Part shown: positions 14,318-22,400 of the stretch, one piece after another
Numbering within the stretch: the first letter of the stretch is position 1
Layout of the letters: each line of letters opens with the position of its first letter
Assembly: GCA_038233135.1 (NCBI GenBank)
Contig: JBBSMN010000018.1
Location: forward strand, 1-23,575
From: JACCVL01 sp038233135
Lineage (GTDB): Bacteria > Actinomycetota > Actinomycetes > Propionibacteriales > Nocardioidaceae
DNA: 23,575 nucleotides
Direction of reading: 5' to 3'
The notes under the pieces: generated by a model
The model's database searches: none
Seen by the model: the letters and a program-made list of their open reading frames with translations, nothing else
What the model was told of the DNA's origin: nothing
Program-made: the position numbers and the translations under genes

Positions 14318-15597
14318 CTAGTCGGATCCGACCCCACAGAAGTCCACCGCGAGCGCGGCGAGCGTACGCGCGCAGGTCACCACGTCCGCGATCGGGACAG
14401 ACTCGTTCAGTGCGTGCGCCACGGTCACGTCGCCCGGCCCGTACTGCAGGGTGGGGATCTGACCGAGCCCCGTGAGCAGCCGCAGGTCGCTGCCGTAGGG
14501 GCCGCCCCAGACCGCCGGCGCCGGCTGGCCGCGCACCTGCACATGCGCGGTACGTACGCGGTCGAGCAGGTCGCTGGTCTCGACGAGCTGACCGGAGGCG
14601 AACTGGCCGCCCCACCACTCGACCACCACCGGGTGTGCCCGCAGCCATGCGTCGGTGTCGCACGCCTCGGTGATGGCCCGCTCCAGGGCCGCACGGGCGT
14701 CGGCGACCGGCTCCCCCAGCGCCACACCGAGCCGTCCCTCGGCCACCAGGAGGTCCGGCACGGTCGACGCCCAGTCGCCTGCCCGTACGACGCCGACCGA
14801 CAGCGGATAGGCGATGTCCCAGCGGGCGAACAGCGGGTCCACGTCGCGATTGCGGGACCGCTCCAGCTCGCCGAGCGCGGCGAACACCGGCCAGAACTTC
14901 TCGATCGCGCTGACCCCGGCGGTGCGGCGGGAGGCGTGGGTCGCCTGACCGGGCACCCGCAGCCGGAAGGTCAGCGACCCGGCGTTGGTCGGCACCACGT
15001 CGAGACCGGTGGGTTCGGGGATGACGCAGGCGTCCGCCTGCCATCCCCGCCGCAGGGTGGCGTACGTGCCCATCCCGCCGTCCTCCTCGGCCTGGACGCT
15101 GGCGAGCAGCACGTCGCCGCGCAGCGGGGCTCCGCTGCGACGCACTGCCTTGACCGCCCAGAACGCGGCCACGAACCCCGCCTTCATGTCACAGGCGCCG
15201 CGGCCGTTGACATGGGTGGCGTCGACGCGGCCGGAGTAAGGGTCGCCGCCGGTCCAGCCGGCCGGGTCGCCCGCGGGCACGACGTCGACGTGGCCGTTGA
15301 GCATGAGGCACGGCCCGCCCCCGGTGCCCGGGGACCGTCCGACCAGTCCCCACGCGTCGTGGCGGGTCACCTCCATGCCGGGGAACTCGGGCTCGGCCGA
15401 GAGCTGTGCCAGCGGGATCTGCCAATGGTCGGTGTCGAGCCCTGCGACGACGAAGGTGTGCGCCAGCTCGGCCTGCACGCTGTTCTCGACGTCGGAGCCA
15501 CCGACGCTGGGGATGCGTACGAGGTCGACAGGTGGGCCACCATGTCGTCGACCTGTTCGTCCACGCAGTCGAGGACTCGCGCCCGCCAGTCGGTCAT
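14318..15597 (-). pseudogene. M20 peptidase / ArgE-DapE family deacylase, frameshifted near N-terminus
   Basis: This is a metal-dependent amidohydrolase of the M20 family, with LNGHVDVVPAG and GRGACDMKAG (metal ligands His and Asp), QAEEDGG (catalytic Glu pair), IPEPTG and a C-terminal HALNESVPI histidine. The natural start is the ATG at 15597, reading MTDWRARVLDCVDEQVDDMVAHL. The next expected residues, VDLVRIPSVGGSDVEN, are in another frame. One missing G near 15529 (CTGTC for CTGGTC) accounts for this. Restoring it gives an uninterrupted 426-residue protein, the family's usual length. As it stands, an alternative frame opens at 15652 with a sequence unlike M20. Real mutation or sequence error are both possible. 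Confidence 0.82.
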
Positions 15598-15635
15598 GCT
15601 CAGTCACGGTAGTGCGACGGTGCGTGCGGCACCGG

Positions 15636-16736
15636 TCAGCCGGCGAAGTCAACGCCCGCCAGCGCCACCTGCCGGTGCGCGGCCAACAGCTCAGCCTGCT
15701 GCGTGATGGCGGCTCTGGCCGCGGTGGTGTCCGCTGCCCAGAGGTCGACGCTCACCCGCAGGCGTTTGCCGGTCTTGCGCGGTCGCCAGGTGCCGGCGAT
15801 GTCGCCGTCGACCAGCACGGCGCCAGGACGGCCGAGCACCGGCCAGAGCGCCTTGGCGCGTGCGGCGTCGTCAACCAGCAGCGGCCGGTCGCGAGCCTGT
15901 ACGAACAGGTCGAACGGGCCCAGCAGCCGCGTAACCGGCTGCGGACCGACGGCGAGGTCGGGCACCTGGGCGGCCAGCAGCCAGCGTTTCGCACCGTCGA
16001 ACGACGCTTCGACGGCATCAGTCGGCCACCTGGCCCGGACGTCCTTGACCGGAGCGTCGAGGTAGTCGGCCACGTGCTTCGGGGTGGCCGGCCCGAGCAG
16101 CCGCAGGTACGCGCGGACCACGTCGTGCGCCGGCGAGGCGGTGCTGGCAGGGTCGAAGTCGCCGATGCGCCCGAGCACCGGCGGCGACGTCCCCGCCTCC
16201 AGCTCCAGGCCGGCTCGCAGCACCGCGAGCCGGAACGGCATCTCGTGCAGGTGGGTGGCGTCGCACGGTCGGCAGTGCCGAAGGTGCGGCGGGTCCAACA
16301 GATCGGTGAGCCGGGCCGAGACCTCGCCCTTGACCATCGGATGTACCACGACCGAGCGCATCGTCGCCGCGATCGTGTCCAGCGCCTCGATGATGGTGAT
16401 GCCGGCCGCCCGCAGCGGCTTGGCCGCGTCGTAGATCCGCTTGGCGGCGTCCGCCTCGGAGAACGGCTCGACCGCGGCGGCGACCGCCGGCAGGTCCGCC
16501 ACCCGGTAGACGTGCGGGGCGCCGCGGATCGTCCACAGGTGCACCAGCGCCGAGGCTGCCAGACCCGACACGTCGACGCCGCGCAGTGCCAGTGCCCATG
16601 ACGCGCCGTCGGGGCCGGTGTCCTGCACCCCGATGTCGAGCACCGCGGTGTCGGCGAGCGTTCCCTTGTCGCGGTCCAGCTGTTGGGCGCGCAGTCGGAA
16701 GCCGAGCACCTGCTCGCGCGTGTACGAGTCGACCAT
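15636..16736 (-). CDS. Winged-helix DNA-binding domain protein (AlkZ/YcaQ-like)
   Basis: This 366-residue protein fits the HTH_42 family of tandem winged-helix proteins, which includes the DNA glycosylases AlkZ and YcaQ that remove bulky or cross-linking lesions. The N-terminal VLGFRLRAQQLD, the LWTIRGAPHVYRVADLP stretch and the C-terminal WPVLGRPGAVLVDGDIAGTWRPRKTGKRLRV block are characteristic of it. Gln19-Leu20-Asp21 resembles the catalytic Q-hydrophobic-D motif of YcaQ, but the alignment by eye is uncertain. Many actinobacterial members are uncharacterised. It is upstream of the M20 gene on the same strand, and the SOS-boxed DUF222 gene is 2.7 kb away. Confidence 0.85.
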   Translation of the reverse strand: MVDSYTREQVLGFRLRAQQLDRDKGTLADTAVLDIGVQDTGPDGASWALALRGVDVSGLAASALVHLWTIRGAPHVYRVADLPAVAAAVEPFSEADAAKRIYDAAKPLRAAGITIIEALDTIAATMRSVVVHPMVKGEVSARLTDLLDPPHLRHCRPCDATHLHEMPFRLAVLRAGLELEAGTSPPVLGRIGDFDPASTASPAHDVVRAYLRLLGPATPKHVADYLDAPVKDVRARWPTDAVEASFDGAKRWLLAAQVPDLAVGPQPVTRLLGPFDLFVQARDRPLLVDDAARAKALWPVLGRPGAVLVDGDIAGTWRPRKTGKRLRVSVDLWAADTTAARAAITQQAELLAAHRQVALAGVDFAG

Positions 16737-16882
16737 GCCGGCACGGTAGACCGGGGCTCCGACAACGCGGCAGGAACCGCCCGGACGGTCGGCACGTCAG
16801 ACAGACATGCCAACCACGCTGGAGCACGCGGTGACCGTCGAGCCCGGTCCGGCCCAGCTCTACGGGAGCGAGTAGCCAATCG

Positions 16883-17308
16883 TCAGGCGGGCGGATGCGC
16901 GCGCAGCCAGGTGTCCGCTCGGCGGGCGGACGCCCGAGACAGCCATGCGTCCTCGACCAGCTCGGCCAGCTCCTGGCGGGTGAGCTCGCCGATCCGGCTG
17001 GCCCGGAGCAGCACCGACGGGTGGCCGTCGAAGTGCGCAGTGGTGAAGAACGGAGCTGCCTCATCCTGGACCAGCGCCTGCTTGTCCGCCTCGGAGCCCA
17101 CCCAGCAGACGATCACGTCGCGGTGGCGCTCCCGGGTCTCCGGGTCGAAGGCGTCCGGGCGAGGGTTGCGGAAGAAGATGAACGACTTCCCGCCGACCTG
17201 GTAGACCGGGTTGTCAGCGGTCCCAGGATCGACCGTGACATGTGGCATGGCCAGCGCCAACTCGTGCACGTCCTCGACCCGGGCCGGCGGGCTCCTGTCG
17301 TCCGGCAC
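16883..17308 (-). CDS. MmcQ/YjbR family protein
   Basis: This 141-residue protein belongs to the MmcQ/YjbR (DUF419) family, a double-wing CyaY-like fold often labelled DNA-binding but without a proven function. EDVHELALAMPHVT, YQVGGKSFIFFR, CWVGSEADKQALVQ and the C-terminal LTRQELAELVEDAWLSRAS are in family order. It starts at GTG 17308; no better start exists, since the next ATG is too far inside. It is 42 bp downstream of the decayed propeller gene and 146 bp upstream of the winged-helix gene, all leftward. Confidence 0.87.
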   Translation of the reverse strand: MPDDRSPPARVEDVHELALAMPHVTVDPGTADNPVYQVGGKSFIFFRNPRPDAFDPETRERHRDVIVCWVGSEADKQALVQDEAAPFFTTAHFDGHPSVLLRASRIGELTRQELAELVEDAWLSRASARRADTWLRAHPPA

Positions 17309-17350
17309 AACCGCCAGGGTAGGTGAGCGGGTGCCGGTCCGGCCACCGCT

Positions 17351-18674
17351 TCACAGCCGGCAGAACGCTAGTCCGCGTCTGGGCTCGCCGTTGAACCGCT
17401 CGCTGTCCGATCCGACCCACAGACCGTTGCCGGTGACCATGAAATCCTTGCCCCCGATGCGGGCCGGCTTGTCCGGGTTCCACCGCAGCGCCTTGCCGCT
17501 CCGCGAGGCGATCGCCCCGATGCCTCTGCGACGCACCGCCGATGGGACGGGGTGGCCCTGCCGACCGCCGGCGTTGTCGAGCCAGGTGAAGTGCCCCTGC
17601 ACGTACACCGCAGCGCCAGTGGCGGCCACGGTCCAGATGCTGTCTCCTCCGGTGTAGTTGATCCAGGTCGGGCGGTGCGGCCGGGCCCGGTCGGTCTCGA
17701 AGCGGACGGCGGCGTCGCAGACGGTCTCACCGACCTCTCCACGCCGGGAGATCTGCCCGGTCGCCGCGACCACGAAGTAGCCGCCCCGTGGGGAGAAGTC
17801 GACGTCTTACAGATAGGCACGACGACGCGGACTCGTCGACGAACACGGCTTGGCAAAGCCGCGGTAGTACCACCGCGCCAACTCGGTCCGATGAGGGCGG
17901 AGCCTGGCCATGAACGCCCGCTTGCGGGACTTGCCGGACACGGTGCTGAAGTTGCCGACCGCCACCAGCCGGGTCCTGTCCGGGCTCACCGCAAACCGGT
18001 AGACCGACGTCCGGCCCCAGCTCCCACGGCTCTCACCCCGGACCCGCAGATGCAGATAGCGGGTGTCGTGCCCCGTACGCGGGTTGAGGGCGACCAGGGC
18101 CTTGGCAAAGCTGCCGCCGACCAGCAGCCGGCCGCCCACCCTGCGGATCTCGTTCACCTGGCCACCCCGAAAGTCGGCGTTGAAACGCCGCTTGACCTTG
18201 CCGGTGCGGGCGTCCAGCTTCACGAGCCCGATCCGCCCGACGCGGTTGACGCGGCGGAAGGAGCCACCGAGGTAGACGGCCTTGCCCACCGCCAGGACCG
18301 ACCGCACCGGTCCCCGCACCCTCGGGGCGAAGGCACGCATCGCCCCGGTGGTCGCACTGAAGGCCATCGCATTGTGCCGCCGGTACGTACGGGTCCCGGC
18401 GGCGTTGCGTACCGACCCGAACGTGCCGCCGGTACGTACGGGTCCCGGCGGCGTTGCGTACCGACCCGAACGTGCCACCGGCGTAGACGGTGCCGCGAGC
18501 ACGGCTGAGCGCGTCCACGTGCGGGTGCTTGGAGACGGTGTCGGCGAGCAGTCGCGGCGTGAAGTTGACCGGGTTCTCACGCACCAGTCTGGGGTGCCTG
18601 GACGCCACCGCCGCGGTCGACGCGAACAGCGACGCGCAGACCACCAACACTGCAAGGCGCACAACCCGGCCCAT
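17351..18674 (-). pseudogene. Secreted DUF5122/delta-60-like beta-propeller protein, disrupted
   Basis: From the ATG at 18674 the protein has a clear signal peptide (VVRLAVLVVCASLFASTAAVA, cleavage about residue 24) and then propeller blades with repeated G-G-T/S-F strands: VYAGGTFGSV, VYLGGSFRRVN, RLLVGGSFAK and LVAVGNFSTVSG. The frame breaks at residue about 85 because of a perfect 49-bp tandem duplication. Removing one copy joins ...AGTRTYRR to HNAMAFSATTGAMR and restores the frame. Further on, an in-frame TAA at 17807-17809 follows RRAYL, while the same frame continues as DVDFSPRGGYFVVAATG to the natural stop. The intact ancestor would have about 424 residues. Two independent lesions make a working product unlikely. 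Confidence 0.85.
18374..18471. repeat. Perfect 49-bp tandem duplication
   Basis: Positions 18374-18422 and 18423-18471 are identical, followed by 5 further matching bases. The 49-bp unit is not a multiple of three, so the second copy shifts the frame of the propeller gene. Absence of any mismatch between copies suggests a recent event, or an assembly artefact. Confidence 0.97.
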
Positions 18675-18700
18675 GACTCACTCCTCGTCGTCTCCGGTCC

Positions 18701-18756
18701 GGCGCCTCCGCCCCGGCGCCTCCGCCCCGGCGCCTCCGCCCCGGCGTCTCCGCCCC
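18701..18756. repeat. 14-bp minisatellite, four copies
   Basis: Four head-to-tail copies of GGCGCCTCCGCCCC lie just upstream of the propeller gene; the fourth has one C-to-T change. They sit in the 257-bp divergent gap to the hydrolase gene, which must also carry the promoters. The rest of the gap includes an AT-richer stretch near 18800-18830 that could hold them, but I could not assign boxes. Confidence 0.92.
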
Positions 18757-18931
18757 GGTGGACGGCCAGGGAGAGGCTATGGCGTGCTTGCCCCGAGTTG
18801 TCACGGAACGTGTAAACAAGTTCACTGAGAGGCCGGTTCCTGTTCACGCAGCCACCAGTGCACAGCCAGCGGGGACGACGTCGTCCTGGAGCGGCAATCG
18901 GCGCTCTCGGCGGTCTGGAAGGATAGGTGAG

Positions 18932-19693
18932 GTGAGCGAGCGGGTGTGGTTCGCCAGCACCAGCGGGCCCCGACTTGCCGGTCTGGTCGACCGCCCCGAA
19001 GGCCCGGTCCGGGGCTGGGGCGTGTTCTCCCACGGCTTCACGCTGGGCAAGGAAAGCCCTGCTGCCAGCCGAATCTGCAAGCAGCTGGCCAGCGAAGGCA
19101 TCGGGATGCTGCGCTTCGACAACCTCGGGCTCGGTGACTCAGAAGGCGACTGGGGCGACGGGTCGTTCTCGCACAAGGTCGGCGACACCGCGCAGGCGGT
19201 GCGCTTCATGAACGAGGCCGGCCGCGAGGTGCGGCTACTGGCGGGGCACTCCTTCGGTGGGGCTGCGGTCATCGCCGCCGCGCACGAGGTCGACTCGGTG
19301 CGCGCGGTGGCGAGCATCGGCGCGCCGTACGAACCCGGCCACATCGAGCATCATTACGACGCCCTCGCAGAACGGATCCTCGCTGACGGCGAGGCGCCCT
19401 TCCTCATCGGTGGCAAGGCGCTCACCCTGCGGCGGCACTTCATCGAAGACGTGCGCGCGGCGGACCTGCACGATCAGATCCGTACGCTGCGCCGGGCGCT
19501 GCTGGTCGTGCACTCCCCGACCGACAACACCGTGGGCATCGCGAACGCGAGCGAGATCTTTCGCGCGGCGCGGCACCCGCGCAGCTTTGTGTCGCTGGAG
19601 GGCGCCGACCATCTGCTCACCGGTCGCAACCAGGCCAAGCGAGCCGCCCGCATCATCAGCGCCTGGGTCGATCCGTACCTTGCCCGCCGGTGA
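18932..19693 (+). CDS. Alpha/beta hydrolase of the type often fused to OsmC
   Basis: This 253-residue serine hydrolase has a complete apparent triad: the nucleophile serine in GHSFGGAAV, Asp in VHSPTDNTVG and His in GADHLL. FSHGFTLGKESPAASRI, LRFDNLGLGDSEGDW and SIGAPYEPGHI closely follow the hydrolase half of bifunctional alpha/beta-hydrolase/OsmC proteins. The OsmC peroxidase-like domain is absent, because the frame stops right after the hydrolase domain. The GTG at 18932 follows a GGAAGGAT ribosome binding site by 6-7 nt. An extension to 18758 runs through the intergenic gap. No signal peptide, so probably cytosolic. Substrate unknown. Confidence 0.88.
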   Translation: MSERVWFASTSGPRLAGLVDRPEGPVRGWGVFSHGFTLGKESPAASRICKQLASEGIGMLRFDNLGLGDSEGDWGDGSFSHKVGDTAQAVRFMNEAGREVRLLAGHSFGGAAVIAAAHEVDSVRAVASIGAPYEPGHIEHHYDALAERILADGEAPFLIGGKALTLRRHFIEDVRAADLHDQIRTLRRALLVVHSPTDNTVGIANASEIFRAARHPRSFVSLEGADHLLTGRNQAKRAARIISAWVDPYLARR

Positions 19694-19774
19694 CCGCCCC
19701 GGCTCGGTCTGGGGACTCGGTGGATCAGTCTCGGAAGTACGTCCGGCACGCCACCCTCACAGATCTATTCGCAT

Positions 19775-19797
19775 TGTGTATTCACAGTGTGTATGGT
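19775..19797 (+). promoter_or_regulatory. Candidate promoter/operator of the padR-ABC operon
   Basis: TATGGT (19792-19797) ends 7 nt before the ATG at 19805, a leaderless-type -10. It overlaps the second of two direct TGTGTAT repeats (19775-19781 and 19788-19794, 13 bp apart), and the first repeat is part of a TGTG-N4-CACA dyad. Autorepression by the PadR protein at this site is a reasonable inference. Confidence 0.45.
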
Positions 19798-19804
19798 CGT
19801 GCCC

Positions 19805-20338
19805 ATGAGCGTGTCCAACGTCCTGCTCGGCATTCTCGCCGAGGCTCCTGCGCACGGGTACGACATCAAGCAGGCGCACGACCGGCGCTTTCCCGGGGCG
19901 AAGCCCATGGCCTTCGGGCAGGTCTACGCCGCGCTGGCGAAGCTCGAGAAGGACGGCCTCGTGGAGGTCGTGGAGAGGGTGCGTGAGTCTGGCCCGGACC
20001 GCCTGACGTACGCGATCACCGATGCCGGGCGAGAAGCCCTCACCGAATGGCTCTCCACGACGGAGCCGGCGGGGCCGTACTCCGCAGACGACCTCGTTCG
20101 CAAGACCGTCACCGCACTGCGGCTGGGACGCAACGCGGCGGGCTTCCTCGACACCCAGCGGCAGGTGCATCTCAACGCCATGAAGAGGCTCTCGGATCTG
20201 CAGACCTCAACCGACGATGTGGCTGCCCGCATCGTCATCGATCACGCAGTCGAACACCTCGACGCGGACCTGCGGTGGTTGGAGACCGCTGCCGCCCGTG
20301 TGGGCTCCTCTACCGATGACAGGAAGGCGCGCGCATGA
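19805..20338 (+). CDS. PadR family transcriptional regulator
   Basis: This 177-residue repressor-type protein has the N-terminal PadR winged helix (VLLGILAEAPAHGYDIKQAHDRRF, then GQVYAALAKLEKDGLVEVV) and the C-terminal Vir_alike helical dimerisation domain. The ATG at 19805 is chosen because the winged helix begins right there and a -10 hexamer lies 7 nt upstream; a start six codons earlier would use that hexamer as coding sequence. Its stop overlaps the ATP-binding protein's ATG (ATGA), so it leads a padR-ABC transporter operon. Such PadR proteins usually sense a small toxic ligand and derepress the linked exporter. Confidence 0.92.
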   Translation: MSVSNVLLGILAEAPAHGYDIKQAHDRRFPGAKPMAFGQVYAALAKLEKDGLVEVVERVRESGPDRLTYAITDAGREALTEWLSTTEPAGPYSADDLVRKTVTALRLGRNAAGFLDTQRQVHLNAMKRLSDLQTSTDDVAARIVIDHAVEHLDADLRWLETAAARVGSSTDDRKARA

Positions 20339-21014
20339 CCGTCCTCTTGCAAGACCCATCCCTCCGCAAGTCCTTCGCCCAGACGGAGGCCTTACGCGGC
20401 GTCTCCGTGGAGATTGACGCGGGTGAAGCCGTGGCAATAACCGGACCGTCGGGCAGCGGGAAGTCCACGCTGCTGCTGTGCCTGGCCGGAGTCCTCCGGC
20501 CCGAGGCTGGAGAGGTCACCTACGACGATCAGCGGCTCGACCTGCTCGGGGAGGCCGACCGGACCAGGCTGCGTCGTCGCGAGATGGGGGTGGTGCTGCA
20601 GTTCGGGCAACTCGTGCCTGAGCTCACGGCGGCCCAGAACGTCGCCCTGCCGCTCCTCCTCGAGAAGCACGACCGCGCCTCCGCTCACCGAGCCGCCCTG
20701 TCCTGGTTGGAGCGGCTCGGCGCCGACGGAGCTGGCCGACAGTGTGCCCGCCGAGCTGTCAGGCGGCCAGGCACAACGAGTGGCGGTAGCCCGTGCGCTG
20801 GTGACGGGGCCCAGGATCATCTTTGCGGACGAGCCGACGGGCGCGCTGGACACCGTGCCCGGCGAGCAGGTACTGGGTCAGCTGGTCAGCGCGGATCCGG
20901 GACACCCGCGCCACCCTCGTCATGGTCACCCACGAGAACCGGGTGGCGGCACAAACGGACCGGGAGATCGTGTTGCGCGACGGCGTGGTCTCGACCGCCG
21001 AGGTGCCGTCGTGA
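20335..21014 (+). pseudogene. ABC transporter ATP-binding protein (MacB/LolD type), two frameshifts
   Basis: All ABC ATPase motifs are present but spread over three frames. Walker A GPSGSGKST (residues 37-45) and the Q-loop VVLQFGQL are in the first. The signature LSGGQAQRVAVARAL and Walker B IIFADEPTGALD are in the second, and the H-loop TLVMVTHE and the C-terminus in the third. Each switch fits one extra G, near 20728 and in the GGG at 20899-20901. Removing both yields a 225-residue protein of normal length whose TGA overlaps the permease GTG (GTGA). The transporter would energise export with the FtsX-like partner. As read, it cannot make a complete nucleotide-binding domain. Confidence 0.85.
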
Positions 21015-22393
21015 TCGCGCCGCTGCGCATGGAGCTGGGACTGGTCTGGACCTTCCTGCGGAGTGGCGGTGGGCCGCGCGCGGTCTTGATCGCGCTCTGT
21101 ACGGCGCTCGTCTCCGGGTTGCTGCTGGTGGCGTTCACCGTGCTGCTGTTTGCCTGGGAGTCCTCCCGCCGACAGGAGCAGGTCAGCGAGCTCGTCGCCG
21201 ATGGCGGTGTACGTGGGGGGTACATCTTCGCCCTTCTGCTGATCTGCCTCGCGCCGCTCACCCTGCTGCGGCAGGTGGTGCGCCTAGGGACTGCCACCCG
21301 CGAGCAGCGGCTGGCGGCGCTCCGACTGGCCGGCGCCACGCCGGGCGACGTGCGTCGCCTCGGCGCCCTTGAGGTCGGTGTTTCCGCGCTGGCGGGAGGC
21401 CTCCTGGGGTATCTCGTCTTCGGTGCCCTTCGTTTGGTCTTCGGCGGGAGGGTCACGAACGGCAGCGGATCCGATCTCGTCGAGTCCGACGTCGCCCGCC
21501 AGCTTCTGCTGGTGCCAGCCAGCGTCTCCCCCTCGTGGTGGCAGATACTCCTCGTCGCCCTCGCGGTGGCTCTGCTCGGCGTGCTGGCCGGAGCCACCGC
21601 ATCTCGCTCCTTGCTCATCTCACCGCTCGGCGTCTCCCAGCGGACTCCCCGGTCCGCTCCCCGGCCGTGGGCGGTTCTGCTCCTGCTGCTGGCGGCAGCC
21701 TTGACCGTCGTCGCTCTCGGCCCGGGCAGCGGCGCCGACACCCTGTACCTCCTCGGTGCCGTGACGGCCCTCATTCTTGGTCTGCTCGCGCTGGCTCCGT
21801 GGGTGGCCTACCGCGTCGGACGGGTCGTGGCCGCCCGGGCGTCGACGGTCCCCGTCCTGATCGCCGGGCGTCGGCTCAGGACCAATGCCCGGCCGGCCGG
21901 CCGGGCAGCCGCGGCCGTCGCAGCCATCGCCGTGGTGGCAGGCGGGGGCGGCACGCTGCTGGGGGACCTACTTGATAGCCCGACTGGTCGTGACCCGTTC
22001 TACTCCGTTCCGGTGGCGCTCAGCGGTGTGGTGCTGCTCGGCGCGCTGTTGCTGGTCCTCTTCTCGATGGCCGTCCACGGTGTCGAGTCCCTGATCGACC
22101 ACAAGAGGTCGGTCGCCTCCCTGGCTGTGCTCGGTGCCTCCCTCCCTGAGCTCGCGCGAGCGCAGCGGTGGGAGGTCGGGCTGGTCACGATTCCGATGGC
22201 GGTCATCGGCGTCGCCGTCGGATCCGTAGCCATGCTGTACCTCTCGATTGGCTCGACCCGATACGCCTGGATTCCACTGCTCGTCGACGTCGCCACCGTC
22301 GCGCTGGTGTGGATGGCGGTCCGCGCCTCGACCTGGCTGACTTGGCCATGGCTCGTCCGCGCAGCGGCACCGGCCAACCTGCGTACGCCATGA
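21011..22393 (+). CDS. FtsX-like ABC transporter permease
   Basis: This 460-residue membrane protein is the permease partner of the MacB-type ATPase. It has about eight hydrophobic segments, including one near residues 15-45, pairs in the 70-200 region and a block from 230 to 290. Between them is RLGTATREQRLAALRLAGATPGDVRRLGALE, the FtsX-family cytoplasmic coupling region, and a second similar element (HKRSVASLAVLGASLPELARAQRWE) occurs near the C-terminus. The GTG at 21011 overlaps the ATPase stop; the longer frame from 20744 only reads through the ATPase. The frame is intact although the partner gene is broken. Exported substrate unknown. Confidence 0.85.
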   Translation: MIAPLRMELGLVWTFLRSGGGPRAVLIALCTALVSGLLLVAFTVLLFAWESSRRQEQVSELVADGGVRGGYIFALLLICLAPLTLLRQVVRLGTATREQRLAALRLAGATPGDVRRLGALEVGVSALAGGLLGYLVFGALRLVFGGRVTNGSGSDLVESDVARQLLLVPASVSPSWWQILLVALAVALLGVLAGATASRSLLISPLGVSQRTPRSAPRPWAVLLLLLAAALTVVALGPGSGADTLYLLGAVTALILGLLALAPWVAYRVGRVVAARASTVPVLIAGRRLRTNARPAGRAAAAVAAIAVVAGGGGTLLGDLLDSPTGRDPFYSVPVALSGVVLLGALLLVLFSMAVHGVESLIDHKRSVASLAVLGASLPELARAQRWEVGLVTIPMAVIGVAVGSVAMLYLSIGSTRYAWIPLLVDVATVALVWMAVRASTWLTWPWLVRAAAPANLRTP

Positions 22394-22400
22394 CAGCAAC

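Noticed and set aside
16805..16873. Small plus-strand ORF of 22 codons starting MPTTLEHAVTVEP between the winged-helix and MmcQ genes
   Set aside because: No ribosome binding site and no recognisable similarity; too short to support.
18675..19033. Upstream extension of the propeller-gene frame to 19033
   Set aside because: It reads in the wrong phase through the signal-peptide region, the 14-bp repeats and the start of the hydrolase gene.
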